Origin: Maricaulis sp036231565
GTDB lineage: Bacteria; Pseudomonadota; Alphaproteobacteria; Caulobacterales; Maricaulaceae
Length of the DNA stretch: 64,000 bases
Direction of reading: 5' to 3'
Assembly: GCA_036231565.1 (NCBI GenBank)
Contig: JAZAHA010000024.1
Span: 62,001 to 126,000, forward strand
Below are positions 15,244 to 23,818 of this stretch, piece after piece (the first letter of the stretch is position 1; each line of letters opens with the position of its first letter). The translations under genes and the position numbers were made by a program. Under the pieces are notes generated by a model. It was not told the origin of the DNA. It was given only the letters and a program-made list of their open reading frames with translations, and did no database searches.

Positions 15244-17514
15244 ATGCGATTGACGCACAATCTGGCACGGGCATTTACACTCGATCCAGCTCCTGCGTCT
15301 GGAGGCGATAAAACCCGCCACGAATTTTGGCTGGGCATCTTTGCCAGCTTCATTACCTCGTACGCGCTCCTTCTTGCCGCCTATCAGTTGCATGATCTGA
15401 TGCAGGATGATGCCGCAGGTGCGTTTTCGGGTGTAATGAATACATACAATAGTTATTACGGAGAAATAACATCGAGGCACGGTATTCTCGAGACGCTGTT
15501 TCGACATGTTTCCGCAGATGTTTCGGTTCAGACATCTCGATTGCTTGTTGTTGTGTTCGGGGTTTTTCCTGCTTGTTTTTCTACCTATTACGTTGCCGTT
15601 AGGTTTCTTAATGTTCGGCCGATCGGTGCTATGGTGGCGGTTTGCATTCCATTTCTTTTAGGTGGTCAGGTTGTTATACCGTTCAGTTATAATTCAAGCT
15701 ACCCTGTTTTCGATCTTCTTTCCCTTTCTATTTGCGTTGCCGCTGTCTGCGTGGGCAGTCGCAGTGACAACTTGGAATTCGTTGGCGCGATTTTGCTGTC
15801 GTTGGCTTTTCTTGTTTCGGAGGCCATGAATAACGCCCCATTTTTGACCCCGTCGTTGTTTGTTTTCGTTCTATTTTTGAGGTGGCGAAGCGTAACTGCG
15901 CGGTTTTTAACCGCTTTTGTTTTGGTGGGGGGCACTTTAAAAGTCGTATATGAAACTTTCGTGCTGCGGATGGACTCGACGCCAGGATCCCGAGAAGCCT
16001 TCAGTTTTAGCGATATATTGTATCAATTTTGGTCAAATATAGTAGACACAACCCACTCGGTTTTCGGGCTTGGTGTGGTAGGGGCAGTCATATTTGTATT
16101 TTTATCTTCGGTTGCATTTGCGGGGTCTTATTTATCATGGGTGCATTTTAAGGATGGGCGATCTTTCATCGTTACCGTTTTTTCTTTATCGTTGTTTTAT
16201 ATTCCTTTGCTCGGTTTTGCAGTCGCTGCTGAAGGGTTTCAGCTGAGATATGCTTTCTACAGTCATGTTGGCTTGATGTTACTATTCGGTTTTTGGATTT
16301 CACTTCTTTCTTCGGCGCTGCTCTGGCCGGAGGCTGAGCGCAGCGGCGGTGGCGAAATGTCCGGCGTCGTACGGTTTTCGAAGCGAATATCCAGAAGCGC
16401 TCTCATTTTGGGGGCTCTTTCGCTAACCGTCGTGGCTGCGTATCTAAAGTCGCAACCGTCTCCTGCTGCCGAACGGATCACCATGCAGCTCGAGCGCTTG
16501 TCTACGTATTTCCAGCGCCCTCCTGCTCGAGCAATACGGGCTGCGCGGACTCACCAGTATCTCGTTATGACGGATGGCGGTGAGCTGCGCTCGAGCCTTT
16601 TGCCGCTCGCCACAGCGTTCGGCTATATCCAGCTCGTCACAGCCAATGCCGCTGCGTTTGGTTGGATCGGGCCCGCGGACGCGTGCGGCGACCCTTTTCG
16701 CGAAGACTGGAGTCTTTGGGGGCGTTCGAAACTGCCAGGAGCACTGAGCCTATCAGAGCCGATGTGGGTCGTCGGCGCCAACGGCAGGTTTGGTGGCGTG
16801 AGGGAACTGGGCTACCTGTTGGCTTCGGACGTAGACAATCCCTCGGCGCGGCTTGATGGCGCCCGTTGGCGTCTGTACGCGATCGGCGACCGGGCCGCTT
16901 CACTCGTTGCAGAGGGTGAAGGAGAGCTGAGCGCACTTGCTGCGATGCGGGAGCGGGGGATCGATCCGCAGTTGGTTGCGCTCAGTTGTGGCCTCGGTCG
17001 CTCTGCTTCTGCTGTGGACAGAGGGGTGATTGTTCACGATGGCGACTCAATAGAGGCGGAATTTGCTGGCGAGGCTTGGTCTTCTACCGGCTTTGGTCCT
17101 CCTTCGGCGTTTGTCAGTTCTGAGGGGCTTGTCCTTCGCCCTAACGAACACGCGATCTCTCGGAAGGGGCTTTCGGTGCAACCTGGTCAGACCGTCACAC
17201 TGTCCTATCGCGCCGAGATGCTTGGCGATTCCGGTGCCGGCGTTCCGATGGCTCTTCGAATTGGTCCTGTTGGCCGGTCCGCTGACGGTTCGGTCGTCTC
17301 CTGGTGGAGCCCCGAAGATACTGAAGAGCGGTTTCGGCACGCGCTGGCTGATGGTCGTTCCGAGATAACGGGAGCGCGCACGGTCGTTGTGCCAGAGGGC
17401 GTGGAGACCATGCATATCGCGTTCCGAGGGCCGGTCACCGAGATCGGGGCCGAGCTTCCAGTCGAAATACTTGTTACGGAAGCTCGTCTTGTATTGGAGG
17501 CTGCCGAGCAGTAG
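15244..17514 (+). CDS. Large multi-pass membrane protein of a surface-polysaccharide island (unknown function)
   Basis: I do not recognise this 756-residue protein. Residues about 30-430 contain roughly 10 hydrophobic segments, broken by an extracytoplasmic loop after the first one (LMQDDAAGAFSGVMNTYNSYYGEITSRHG). The overall shape recalls GT-C glycosyltransferases or polysaccharide polymerase/flippase-like proteins. Residues about 440-756 are soluble and beta-rich, ending in a sandwich-like region (VQPGQTVTLSYRAEM, EGVETMHIAFRGPVTEIG). Bases about 15420-16330 are visibly richer in A/T than the surrounding genes, suggesting acquisition by transfer. It lies 37 bases upstream of a dTDP-glucose 4,6-dehydratase gene, so a role in building or moving a glycan is the best guess. 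The start is the ATG at 15244 after AGAAGGG. Confidence 0.6.
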   Translation: MRLTHNLARAFTLDPAPASGGDKTRHEFWLGIFASFITSYALLLAAYQLHDLMQDDAAGAFSGVMNTYNSYYGEITSRHGILETLFRHVSADVSVQTSRLLVVVFGVFPACFSTYYVAVRFLNVRPIGAMVAVCIPFLLGGQVVIPFSYNSSYPVFDLLSLSICVAAVCVGSRSDNLEFVGAILLSLAFLVSEAMNNAPFLTPSLFVFVLFLRWRSVTARFLTAFVLVGGTLKVVYETFVLRMDSTPGSREAFSFSDILYQFWSNIVDTTHSVFGLGVVGAVIFVFLSSVAFAGSYLSWVHFKDGRSFIVTVFSLSLFYIPLLGFAVAAEGFQLRYAFYSHVGLMLLFGFWISLLSSALLWPEAERSGGGEMSGVVRFSKRISRSALILGALSLTVVAAYLKSQPSPAAERITMQLERLSTYFQRPPARAIRAARTHQYLVMTDGGELRSSLLPLATAFGYIQLVTANAAAFGWIGPADACGDPFREDWSLWGRSKLPGALSLSEPMWVVGANGRFGGVRELGYLLASDVDNPSARLDGARWRLYAIGDRAASLVAEGEGELSALAAMRERGIDPQLVALSCGLGRSASAVDRGVIVHDGDSIEAEFAGEAWSSTGFGPPSAFVSSEGLVLRPNEHAISRKGLSVQPGQTVTLSYRAEMLGDSGAGVPMALRIGPVGRSADGSVVSWWSPEDTEERFRHALADGRSEITGARTVVVPEGVETMHIAFRGPVTEIGAELPVEILVTEARLVLEAAEQ

Positions 17515-17551
17515 CACTACAGCAGCGACGCGCTTGTTCCCGGGGGACCCC

Positions 17552-18622
17552 ATGAAAATTCTCGTCACCGGCGGTCTGGGCTTTATTGGCTCGGCAGTTG
17601 TGCGCCGGCTGATCCGGAGCACAGAGCACGAGGTCGTCGTGCTTGATGCAATGACCTATGCGGCGCTGCCCGAAGCGGTCGAGGACTGCGCCGGAAGCGG
17701 GCGTTATTGTCTCGAGAAGGGGGATATCCGCGATACTGATCGCGTCCGCTCGGTTTTCGAGACCCACAAGCCCGACCTGGTCATGCACCTCGCTGCGGAA
17801 AGCCATGTCGACCGGTCCATCGACGGGCCGGGCGATTTCATCCAGACCAATATTGTCGGTACGTTCAATATGCTCCAGGGCGCGCGCGCGCATCTGGAGA
17901 GTCTGGCGGGGGAGGCACGCGACCGGTTCCGGTTCCATCACATCTCGACAGACGAGGTCTTCGGCTCGCTCGCGGTGGGAGATCCTGCGTTCACCGAGAC
18001 CACGCGCTATGATCCACGTTCTCCCTACTCGGCATCGAAAGCGGCCTCTGACCATCTGGTGCGTGCCTGGGGAGAGACTTTCGGGCTGCCTGTGGTCCTT
18101 TCGAACTGCTCGAATAATTATGGCCCCTGGCAGTATCCGGAGAAGCTGATACCGGTGATAATCGCGAAGGCGCGAGACGGTCTGAAGCTTCCTGTTTATG
18201 GCAGGGGCGAGAACATCCGGGACTGGCTTCACGTGGATGACCACGCCGAGGCGCTTGTTCTGGTTGCGCTGAACGGCCGTCCCGGCAAGAGCTATAACGT
18301 CGGCGGTGCGGCCGAGCGAACCAACCTCCAGGTCGTGCATGCGATCTGTGCGGCACTGGACGCCCGCTTTCCCGACGTTGCGCCGCATGCTGACCTGATC
18401 AGCTTTGTCGCAGACAGGCCGGGTCATGATTTCCGCTACGCGATCGACTTCAGCCTGATCGAAAGGGAGCTCGGATGGCGGCCCCGGCGCACATTCGAGC
18501 TGGGCCTGCCCGATACGGTGAACTGGTATCTCGACAATGAGGCCTGGTGGCGGCGCGTGCTCGAACAATCCGGCGGGGCGAAGCGTATCGGTCTTGCAAC
18601 CGGGAGTGTGCGCGGCGGATAG
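17552..18622 (+). CDS. rfbB: dTDP-glucose 4,6-dehydratase
   Basis: A 356-residue short-chain dehydrogenase of the RmlB type. It converts dTDP-glucose to dTDP-4-keto-6-deoxyglucose, the branch point for many deoxy- and amino-sugars of O-antigens and capsules. The NAD-binding GGLGFIG is at residues 7-13, HLAAESHVDRSIDGP near 80, the catalytic STDEVFGSL near 130, and YSASKA supplies the Tyr and Lys. The product fits the aminotransferase encoded 145 bases downstream. No rmlA partner is visible in this window, so the dTDP-glucose pool must come from elsewhere. Confidence 0.93.
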   Translation: MKILVTGGLGFIGSAVVRRLIRSTEHEVVVLDAMTYAALPEAVEDCAGSGRYCLEKGDIRDTDRVRSVFETHKPDLVMHLAAESHVDRSIDGPGDFIQTNIVGTFNMLQGARAHLESLAGEARDRFRFHHISTDEVFGSLAVGDPAFTETTRYDPRSPYSASKAASDHLVRAWGETFGLPVVLSNCSNNYGPWQYPEKLIPVIIAKARDGLKLPVYGRGENIRDWLHVDDHAEALVLVALNGRPGKSYNVGGAAERTNLQVVHAICAALDARFPDVAPHADLISFVADRPGHDFRYAIDFSLIERELGWRPRRTFELGLPDTVNWYLDNEAWWRRVLEQSGGAKRIGLATGSVRGG

Positions 18623-18766
18623 TGTCGCGTCGGGGCGCCGCCCTTGCAGCGTTGCGGATAAGACCGCTGGCTGCGTGAACTTGACCGCTTCAGCGAAGCG
18701 GACAGGTGCCGCACTCGGCCGTGTTTGGATGGGCTATGCCGGCGGAATCGGCCGGAGGGGAATGAT

Positions 18767-19897
18767 GTGAGCACTGTTCGATTCAATGTCCCGAACATTG
18801 TTGGTCGCGAGGAGGACTATCTCCACGAAGCGCTTGCGCAGGGTCATCTCTCGGGGGACGGGCCCTTTACCAAGAAATGTCACGCATGGCTTTCCAGCCA
18901 GATCGGCGGACGCGCGCTGCTCACGCATTCATGCACCGGCGCACTGGAGATGGCTTGTCTGCTGGCGAATCTCGAGCCGGGCGACGAGGTCATCCTGCCG
19001 TCCTATACCTTTGTTTCGACAGCGAATGCGGTGGCCTTGCGGGGGGCTGTGCCGGTGTTTGTCGATATTCGCGAGGACACGCTGAATATTGACGAAAGCC
19101 TGGTCGAGGCTGCCATTACCGACAGGACAAGGGCGATTATTGCAGTCCACTATGCCGGAGTAGTGGCGGAGATGGACGCGATTAACGAGATCGCTGCGCG
19201 GCACGGTCTGTTCGTGATCGAGGATGCCGCCCAGGCGCTGTTCTCGACCTATCATGGGCGGCAGGCCGGGACGTTATCGCATGCCGCGGCGTTCAGCTTT
19301 CACGAAACCAAGAACGTGCTGTCAGGTGAGGGCGGTGCATTGATCGTGCAGGACGAGCCCGCCTTTCACCGTGCAGAAATCCTGAGGGAAAAGGGTACCA
19401 ACCGGAGTCAGTTCTTCCGTGGCGCGATCGACAAATACACCTGGGTGGACCTCGGTTCGTCCTATTTGCCGGGAGAGCTTGTCGCCGCGTTTCTGTATGC
19501 GCAGCTGGAACAGGCTGAGGCGGTAACCCGCTATCGGCTTGATGTTTGCGATGCCTATCGCGAGGCCTTCGCCGATCTGGAACAGAAAGGCCGTGTTCGC
19601 CTGCCTGTGGTGCCGTCGCACTGCGACGCCAACGGTCACATGTTTTACCTGCTCCTTGACGATATGGACGATCGTACCGCCTTCATTGATGCAATGAAGG
19701 CTGCAGGTGTCATGACCCCGTTCCACTACGTACCGCTACATTCTGCGCCGGCTGGCCGTAAGTTCGGGCGCGTGCATGGCGAGATGCGGCAGACAGATCA
19801 GCTCAGCGAACGTCTGGTGCGCCTCCCGGTGTATTACGGTCTAGGGGGCAATCAGGGCGAGGTCATTGATGCAGCACTGGCAGCTCTTCAGGCTTGA
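18767..19897 (+). CDS. dTDP-4-amino-4,6-dideoxygalactose-type sugar aminotransferase (WecE/RffA-like)
   Basis: A 376-residue PLP enzyme of the DegT/DnrJ/EryC1/StrS family. THSCTGALEMACLL (near 53), PSYTFVSTANAVALRGAVPVF (near 78) and EDAAQALFS (near 152) line the cofactor site, and Lys182 in SFHETKNVLSGEGG is the Schiff-base lysine. WecE/RffA members aminate dTDP-4-keto-6-deoxyglucose, the product of the upstream gene. The start is the GTG at 18767, six bases after GGAGGGG. The last 10 bases overlap the convergent gtrA-like gene. The nearby hexapeptide acyltransferase could N-acylate the amino sugar. Confidence 0.87.
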   Translation: MSTVRFNVPNIVGREEDYLHEALAQGHLSGDGPFTKKCHAWLSSQIGGRALLTHSCTGALEMACLLANLEPGDEVILPSYTFVSTANAVALRGAVPVFVDIREDTLNIDESLVEAAITDRTRAIIAVHYAGVVAEMDAINEIAARHGLFVIEDAAQALFSTYHGRQAGTLSHAAAFSFHETKNVLSGEGGALIVQDEPAFHRAEILREKGTNRSQFFRGAIDKYTWVDLGSSYLPGELVAAFLYAQLEQAEAVTRYRLDVCDAYREAFADLEQKGRVRLPVVPSHCDANGHMFYLLLDDMDDRTAFIDAMKAAGVMTPFHYVPLHSAPAGRKFGRVHGEMRQTDQLSERLVRLPVYYGLGGNQGEVIDAALAALQA

Positions 19898-20289
19898 GGA
19901 TGATTTCGAAAGACCCAAAAGTTCAAAAGCGAGAAAATGGTGGCCGCCGCAGCGAGCATCGCTATCGCTTGCGCGAGCTGGTGCGGGGTACCAAAGACTC
20001 TGTGTCCCATGCCGAGGGCGAAAACCTGAACAAACATCCCTGAAACGTAGGTTGCGACATATCGTGGCGCGGTCCAGCTGTGCGCGCGGGCGCTGGAAAA
20101 GGACCACCCCCGGTTTACAACATACGTTCCCGCTACGCCGGAAATGAACAGGCCAACTGAGGCAAATTCGGGCGCTGCCCCCAAGGCAGTAAGAACAATA
20201 TAGCCTGCATAAAGCAGGCCATTGGACGCTACCCCGACGACGCCATATCTCAACATCCGCACAAGGATTCTGCGCCGTTCCGGGTTCAC
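19888..20289 (-). CDS. GtrA-family membrane protein
   Basis: A 133-residue protein with four hydrophobic segments and the GtrA hallmarks LRYGVVGVASNGLLYAGY at the N-terminus and TYVVNRGWSF in the middle. GtrA proteins are proposed to flip undecaprenyl-phosphate-linked sugars, working with a GtrB-type glycosyltransferase; one is encoded two genes upstream. The GTG start (20289) overlaps the acyltransferase stop in GTGA, so the three leftward genes form one operon. It is convergent with the aminotransferase gene. Confidence 0.87.
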   Translation of the reverse strand: MNPERRRILVRMLRYGVVGVASNGLLYAGYIVLTALGAAPEFASVGLFISGVAGTYVVNRGWSFSSARAHSWTAPRYVATYVSGMFVQVFALGMGHRVFGTPHQLAQAIAMLAAAATIFSLLNFWVFRNHPQA

Positions 20290-20846
20290 GAGTCCGACTT
20301 TCGGTAAGCGTCTTCAAGTGCAAGGAGCCGGTCGCTCCTTTCCTTGACGCGCCGCGCTGGAGCGCCAACGTAGATGCCCCATGGCTCGGTGCTGTGGTTT
20401 ACGAGAGACAGCGCGCCGACAGAACAACCCTCTGCAATGTGTACGCCCGGCATGATCACGGAGTTAGCTCCTACGATAACATGTCGGGAAAGGTGCACCG
20501 GCTTCTTGGATTCAGCCTTGTATATGTCTGGAACTGTAGGATTGGTCAGATGCTTACCGGAATAGTCATCGGACTGGGCGAACACTTGGACTCCGTAGGC
20601 GAGCCCGGCGAAGTCGTCCATTGTTATGCCTGGCTCGCCGCCGGCCAGGTTGCACTGGACGGCTATATGAACGTTGCGGCCAAGCGTGACCGTGCCGGAA
20701 ATTACGCAGAAATCGTCGATCCGGGAGTAGTCGCCAATCGAGATGTTATGGGGTTCGTAGATGGAGCATTTCTCGCTGACCATCACATCGCGGCCCAGCG
20801 CTCTTAACCCCATCTTCTCCAGCGTTGTGCGCGATAGCCAGCCCAT
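20286..20846 (-). CDS. Hexapeptide-repeat (left-handed beta-helix) acyltransferase
   Basis: A 186-residue protein built of imperfect hexapeptide repeats (ISIGDYSRIDDFCVISGTVT, HVIVGANSVIMPGVHIAEGC, SVGALSLVNHSTEPWGIYVG). This is the fold of O- and N-acetyltransferases acting on sugars. The terminal GIYVGAPARRVKER is characteristic of the WbbJ/maltose-acetyltransferase branch. It starts directly where the GT2 gene stops (20846/20847) and overlaps gtrA. In context it probably acetylates the amino sugar made by the RfbB/aminotransferase pair or a repeat-unit residue. Confidence 0.83.
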   Translation of the reverse strand: MGWLSRTTLEKMGLRALGRDVMVSEKCSIYEPHNISIGDYSRIDDFCVISGTVTLGRNVHIAVQCNLAGGEPGITMDDFAGLAYGVQVFAQSDDYSGKHLTNPTVPDIYKAESKKPVHLSRHVIVGANSVIMPGVHIAEGCSVGALSLVNHSTEPWGIYVGAPARRVKERSDRLLALEDAYRKSDS

Positions 20847-21848
20847 TTATTCGCCTCCCTCCATCCGTGATGATTCAGTCGTGTCTTCGACGATGAAAGT
20901 TGGGCGAGATTTCGCTTCGTCCAGCGCGCGCCCAACGTACAAGCCAACAAGGCTTGTCAGGAAAAGCTGCAAGCCGCCGAAAAACAGAGCCAACACTACT
21001 AGGGTGGCAAATCCCGGCACTGCGGCTCCGGATACAAGGACTTGTGCAATCATCGCGAGGCCATAGACAAAGGCAAGCGCGCAGACCAAGCTGCCAATTG
21101 TCGCCATGATCCAGAGGGGTTTCTCTGAGTAAGCGATAATTGTTTCCAGGGCGAGCCGTGTCAGTTTAAATATATTGTACGATGATCGTCCGTTGGGTCT
21201 TTCGGACCTATTCACTATTATCGTGCTCGCGGTGAAGCCAACTTGACTCATGATTGCAGGGAACAAGCGGAGACGTTCGGGGAAACTTCGAAAAGCTTCG
21301 GCGACGCGGTTCGAGAATATTCGGAAGTTCCCGTACTTGTGGGATAGATCGAGACCAGAAGTCCAGCGTAGCATCGAATTAAAGATCCGGGAGCCAAAAT
21401 TTCTGCCCGTGCTAAGGCCGGACGAAGAGCGCTCTGCTATGACGATGTCATGCCCGCGCTGTGTCGCAGCCTCATGTAGGTCATAGATGGCCTCTGGGGG
21501 ATCTTGAAGGTCACAGTCCATAACCACGTACCAACTGGCTTTGGTGTGCGCGATGCCGGCCGAGATCGCCGAGTGCTGGCCAAAATTCCTACTGAGGCGA
21601 ACACCCAGGACCCGGGGGTCCTTGTTTGCTTCTTCCTTGATTAGCGACCACGCATTATCGGGGCTTCTGTCGTCGACTAGAACTATCTGATAAAGACCGC
21701 CTATGCGCTGAAGGGTTTCGTGCAAGCGAGCGACAAGCTCGCCAACGAGAGGTTCTCCAAGGTAGACGGGTATGATCACCGCTATCTCTACATCTGTCGG
21801 AGTCTCGATGTAAGCTGCCACATGAGGCGCGGAAATTCTGGGCTTCAT
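20847..21848 (-). CDS. GT2 glycosyltransferase, GtrB/dolichol-phosphate-mannose-synthase type
   Basis: This 333-residue protein has an N-terminal GT-A domain: IAVIIPVYLGEPLVGEL, then VLVDDRSPDNAWSLI and the metal-binding MDCDLQDPPE. Two C-terminal membrane segments follow (about residues 240-310). GtrB-type enzymes transfer a sugar from a nucleotide donor to undecaprenyl phosphate, after which a GtrA-like protein may flip it; such a protein is encoded in the same operon. It is the first gene of a leftward three-gene operon whose promoter must lie in the gene-free region to its right. Confidence 0.9.
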   Translation of the reverse strand: MKPRISAPHVAAYIETPTDVEIAVIIPVYLGEPLVGELVARLHETLQRIGGLYQIVLVDDRSPDNAWSLIKEEANKDPRVLGVRLSRNFGQHSAISAGIAHTKASWYVVMDCDLQDPPEAIYDLHEAATQRGHDIVIAERSSSGLSTGRNFGSRIFNSMLRWTSGLDLSHKYGNFRIFSNRVAEAFRSFPERLRLFPAIMSQVGFTASTIIVNRSERPNGRSSYNIFKLTRLALETIIAYSEKPLWIMATIGSLVCALAFVYGLAMIAQVLVSGAAVPGFATLVVLALFFGGLQLFLTSLVGLYVGRALDEAKSRPTFIVEDTTESSRMEGGE

Positions 21849-22591
21849 TTTTCTTTCTCACGCTCTGATCAAGCGCTCGCTTGCAGCTTTTCTCAAGTTG
21901 CTGGACGGGCGCCCTGTAGACAGAAATCGGGCAAAGTTTATCTTTCAACTACCTAGCTGAAATATCGCGATGTCGAGCACCGCGACGATATTGACAAACA
22001 TACGGTTCGGGGCAGGTGGATCGATCATCTCAAGTTTGCAGGCGCCAGCATAGAGATCACTTGTGCCGCTACTCGCCGCCTTTGCGCTAGTTTTTTAGAA
22101 TAATACTTCGGGAAGGCAAGGTGGAATGGGCGCCAATGTCGAGGCTTGCGGATCTGGAGGCTGCCGGAGTTTTCCTAGATGGTTCGATTCACCAATGATG
22201 CCTGAAAAAACTCTAGCACAACGTTCTGGCCGCGAAAGAAGCAACGAAGGTTCTTCTTTGCGCTGTTGTCCTGAAGCGGGTCACCGAGGACCATGGTGTG
22301 GCCGCGCGCATGTCGCTGAGTGTGCCTTGCCGGTTAAGAAATCGCGCAACTCTCCCGTCTCGCGCTTCATGTAACGGATCGGTCTTGAAGAAGGACCGCT
22401 CTGCGGGAGCGGGGTAAATTCCCACTTATATGGCGTGGGCGAATGCTCAATGTAGAGGTATTTGCCAACTTGGCGCCCCGGAGTCTAGGGGTGGCCTTCT
22501 TGAATAGCTGATCGGATTGCGTTCCAAGCGTTCGCTACGCAATCCGTTCTTCGATTGTCCTAGGTGCTCTCAGAGTTTTGCCTGCCGGCGC
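21849..22591. other. Gene-free stretch of about 740 bases with inverted repeats
   Basis: I see no supportable gene. Short frames at 22126-22374 (+) and 22213-22425 (-) lack ribosome-binding sites, family motifs and plausible composition. The stretch is lower in G/C than its surroundings near 21880-22120. It holds several inverted repeats: AATATCG/CGATATT (21961-21967, 21986-21992), CCGCTC/GAGCGG (22396-22401, 22407-22412) and a longer hairpin at 22513-22546. It may be the decayed edge of a transferred polysaccharide island. The GT2 operon promoter should be at its left end. Confidence 0.5.
22513..22546. repeat. 9-bp inverted repeat with inner stem
   Basis: CGGATTGCG (22513-22521) is repeated inverted as CGCAATCCG (22538-22546). 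The 16-base loop itself contains AGCG/CGCT around TT. It lies 46 bases beyond the nnrS stop. It could be a terminator without a T-run, or a boundary repeat of the island to its left. Confidence 0.4.
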
Positions 22592-23818
22592 CTACCGTCC
22601 GCGTGTCCATAGCATCTTGCCGTAGCGGATTGCGAACAGGGTGAAGGCGCCGCTCCACAGGGCGGCGGCTATGCCCAGGGCCGGGTACTGGAGCGTGCCG
22701 AGCAGGATCGGTGCGAACGTGCGCACAAGCGCACCGGCGATAACCAGAAGATAGATCAGGCTGGTCCATCCGTCGGCGGTCCGAGCACGGCCGGTATGGC
22801 CGAGACTGGCGCGGGTCATCACGGCGAGGGTCATCGTGCCCATGGCGCCGGCTGTCAGGGCGTGCAGCGCGGCGGAAGCCGGCACCATCGCCGGCAGCAG
22901 GGCGCTCAGGCCCATCAGCAAAAGCGCGACCGGTACCCAGGCGTAGCCGGCATGGAGAATGAGGACGAGCGGCTCGGCCCCCGTCCGCCAGCCCTTCCAG
23001 CGCGCCAGCCGGACCGTGTGCAGTGCGCCGGCAGCCAGCAGCAGGGCGCCGGAGAACCAGTCCTGCGGAGCCAGGATCCACGCCACGAGCCCGAGACCGG
23101 CAAAGACGAGCGTTGCCCCGTCGAACCGGTCCATCGGTGCGGGCAGGCTGTCGCCGCGACCGGTCTGTACCAACCAGTTGCGGGTAAAGCTCGGCACGAT
23201 CCGGCCGCCGATCAGCGCGATCAGAAGGGTGATGACGGCAATCGCGATGCCCTGGGCCGGGCGCCAGCCGGAACCGGTCGCCAGGGCCAGGTGGAAGCCG
23301 GCATTCGCCAGCGCGAAAAGCGCTGCCAGCACGCAGACCGGCAGATTGCGCGTATTGCCCCCCGTGACGACTTCGCGGGCGAGGACCGCGGCGAGCACGA
23401 TGAGGAAAGTGCTGTCGATCACGGCCGCAATCGGGCCGAGCGCATCATAGGCGAGCATGGCTGCCCGGCCGGCGGCCCACAGGCCGAACAATGTGATCAG
23501 GGGCAGCCCCCGCACGGGCAGCCGTCCGGTCCAGTTGGGCACGGCGGTCAGCAGGAAGCCGGCGATGATGGCGCCGATGAAGCCGAACAGCATTTCATGG
23601 ACATGCCAGGCCAGCGCCGGCGCTGCGCCGATCATGGCGTTGCCGGACAGATAGCTCCAGATCCACAGGGGGGCAGCGAGGGCGCCCCAGATCGCGCCGA
23701 ACAGGAAGAAGGGGCGGAAGCCGAAACTGAACAGGGCGGGGCCCGCATATTCGCGGCGGGCACTGATCGGATCCTGCGGCATGGCGCGTCGGAGAGCGGA
23801 TTTGTCAATGCTGGGCAC
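22592..23818 (-). CDS. nnrS: NnrS-family haem-copper membrane protein
   Basis: A 408-residue protein with about 12 membrane segments. Conserved NnrS features include FRPFFLFGAIWGAL near residue 35, AWHVHEMLFGFIGAIIAGFLL (His residues near 70), AVPNWTG, and AGAMGTMTLAVMTRASLGHTG near 330. NnrS proteins protect against nitrosative stress and are found in NO-regulated denitrification clusters, as here beside NorB. The GTG start at 23818 overlaps nrdG by 14 bases. An ATG at 23782 is an alternative. It is the last gene of the nrdD-nrdG-nnrS operon. Confidence 0.9.
   Translation of the reverse strand: MPSIDKSALRRAMPQDPISARREYAGPALFSFGFRPFFLFGAIWGALAAPLWIWSYLSGNAMIGAAPALAWHVHEMLFGFIGAIIAGFLLTAVPNWTGRLPVRGLPLITLFGLWAAGRAAMLAYDALGPIAAVIDSTFLIVLAAVLAREVVTGGNTRNLPVCVLAALFALANAGFHLALATGSGWRPAQGIAIAVITLLIALIGGRIVPSFTRNWLVQTGRGDSLPAPMDRFDGATLVFAGLGLVAWILAPQDWFSGALLLAAGALHTVRLARWKGWRTGAEPLVLILHAGYAWVPVALLLMGLSALLPAMVPASAALHALTAGAMGTMTLAVMTRASLGHTGRARTADGWTSLIYLLVIAGALVRTFAPILLGTLQYPALGIAAALWSGAFTLFAIRYGKMLWTRGR

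Noticed and set aside
22180..22196. GGTTCGATTCACC resembling a tRNA T-loop
   Set aside because: No matching acceptor, anticodon or D-arm could be built around it.
22126..22425. Two short frames in the 21849-22591 gap, considered as transposase remnants or small genes
   Set aside because: No family motif, no ribosome-binding site, Ser/Arg/Cys-biased composition; nothing supports coding.
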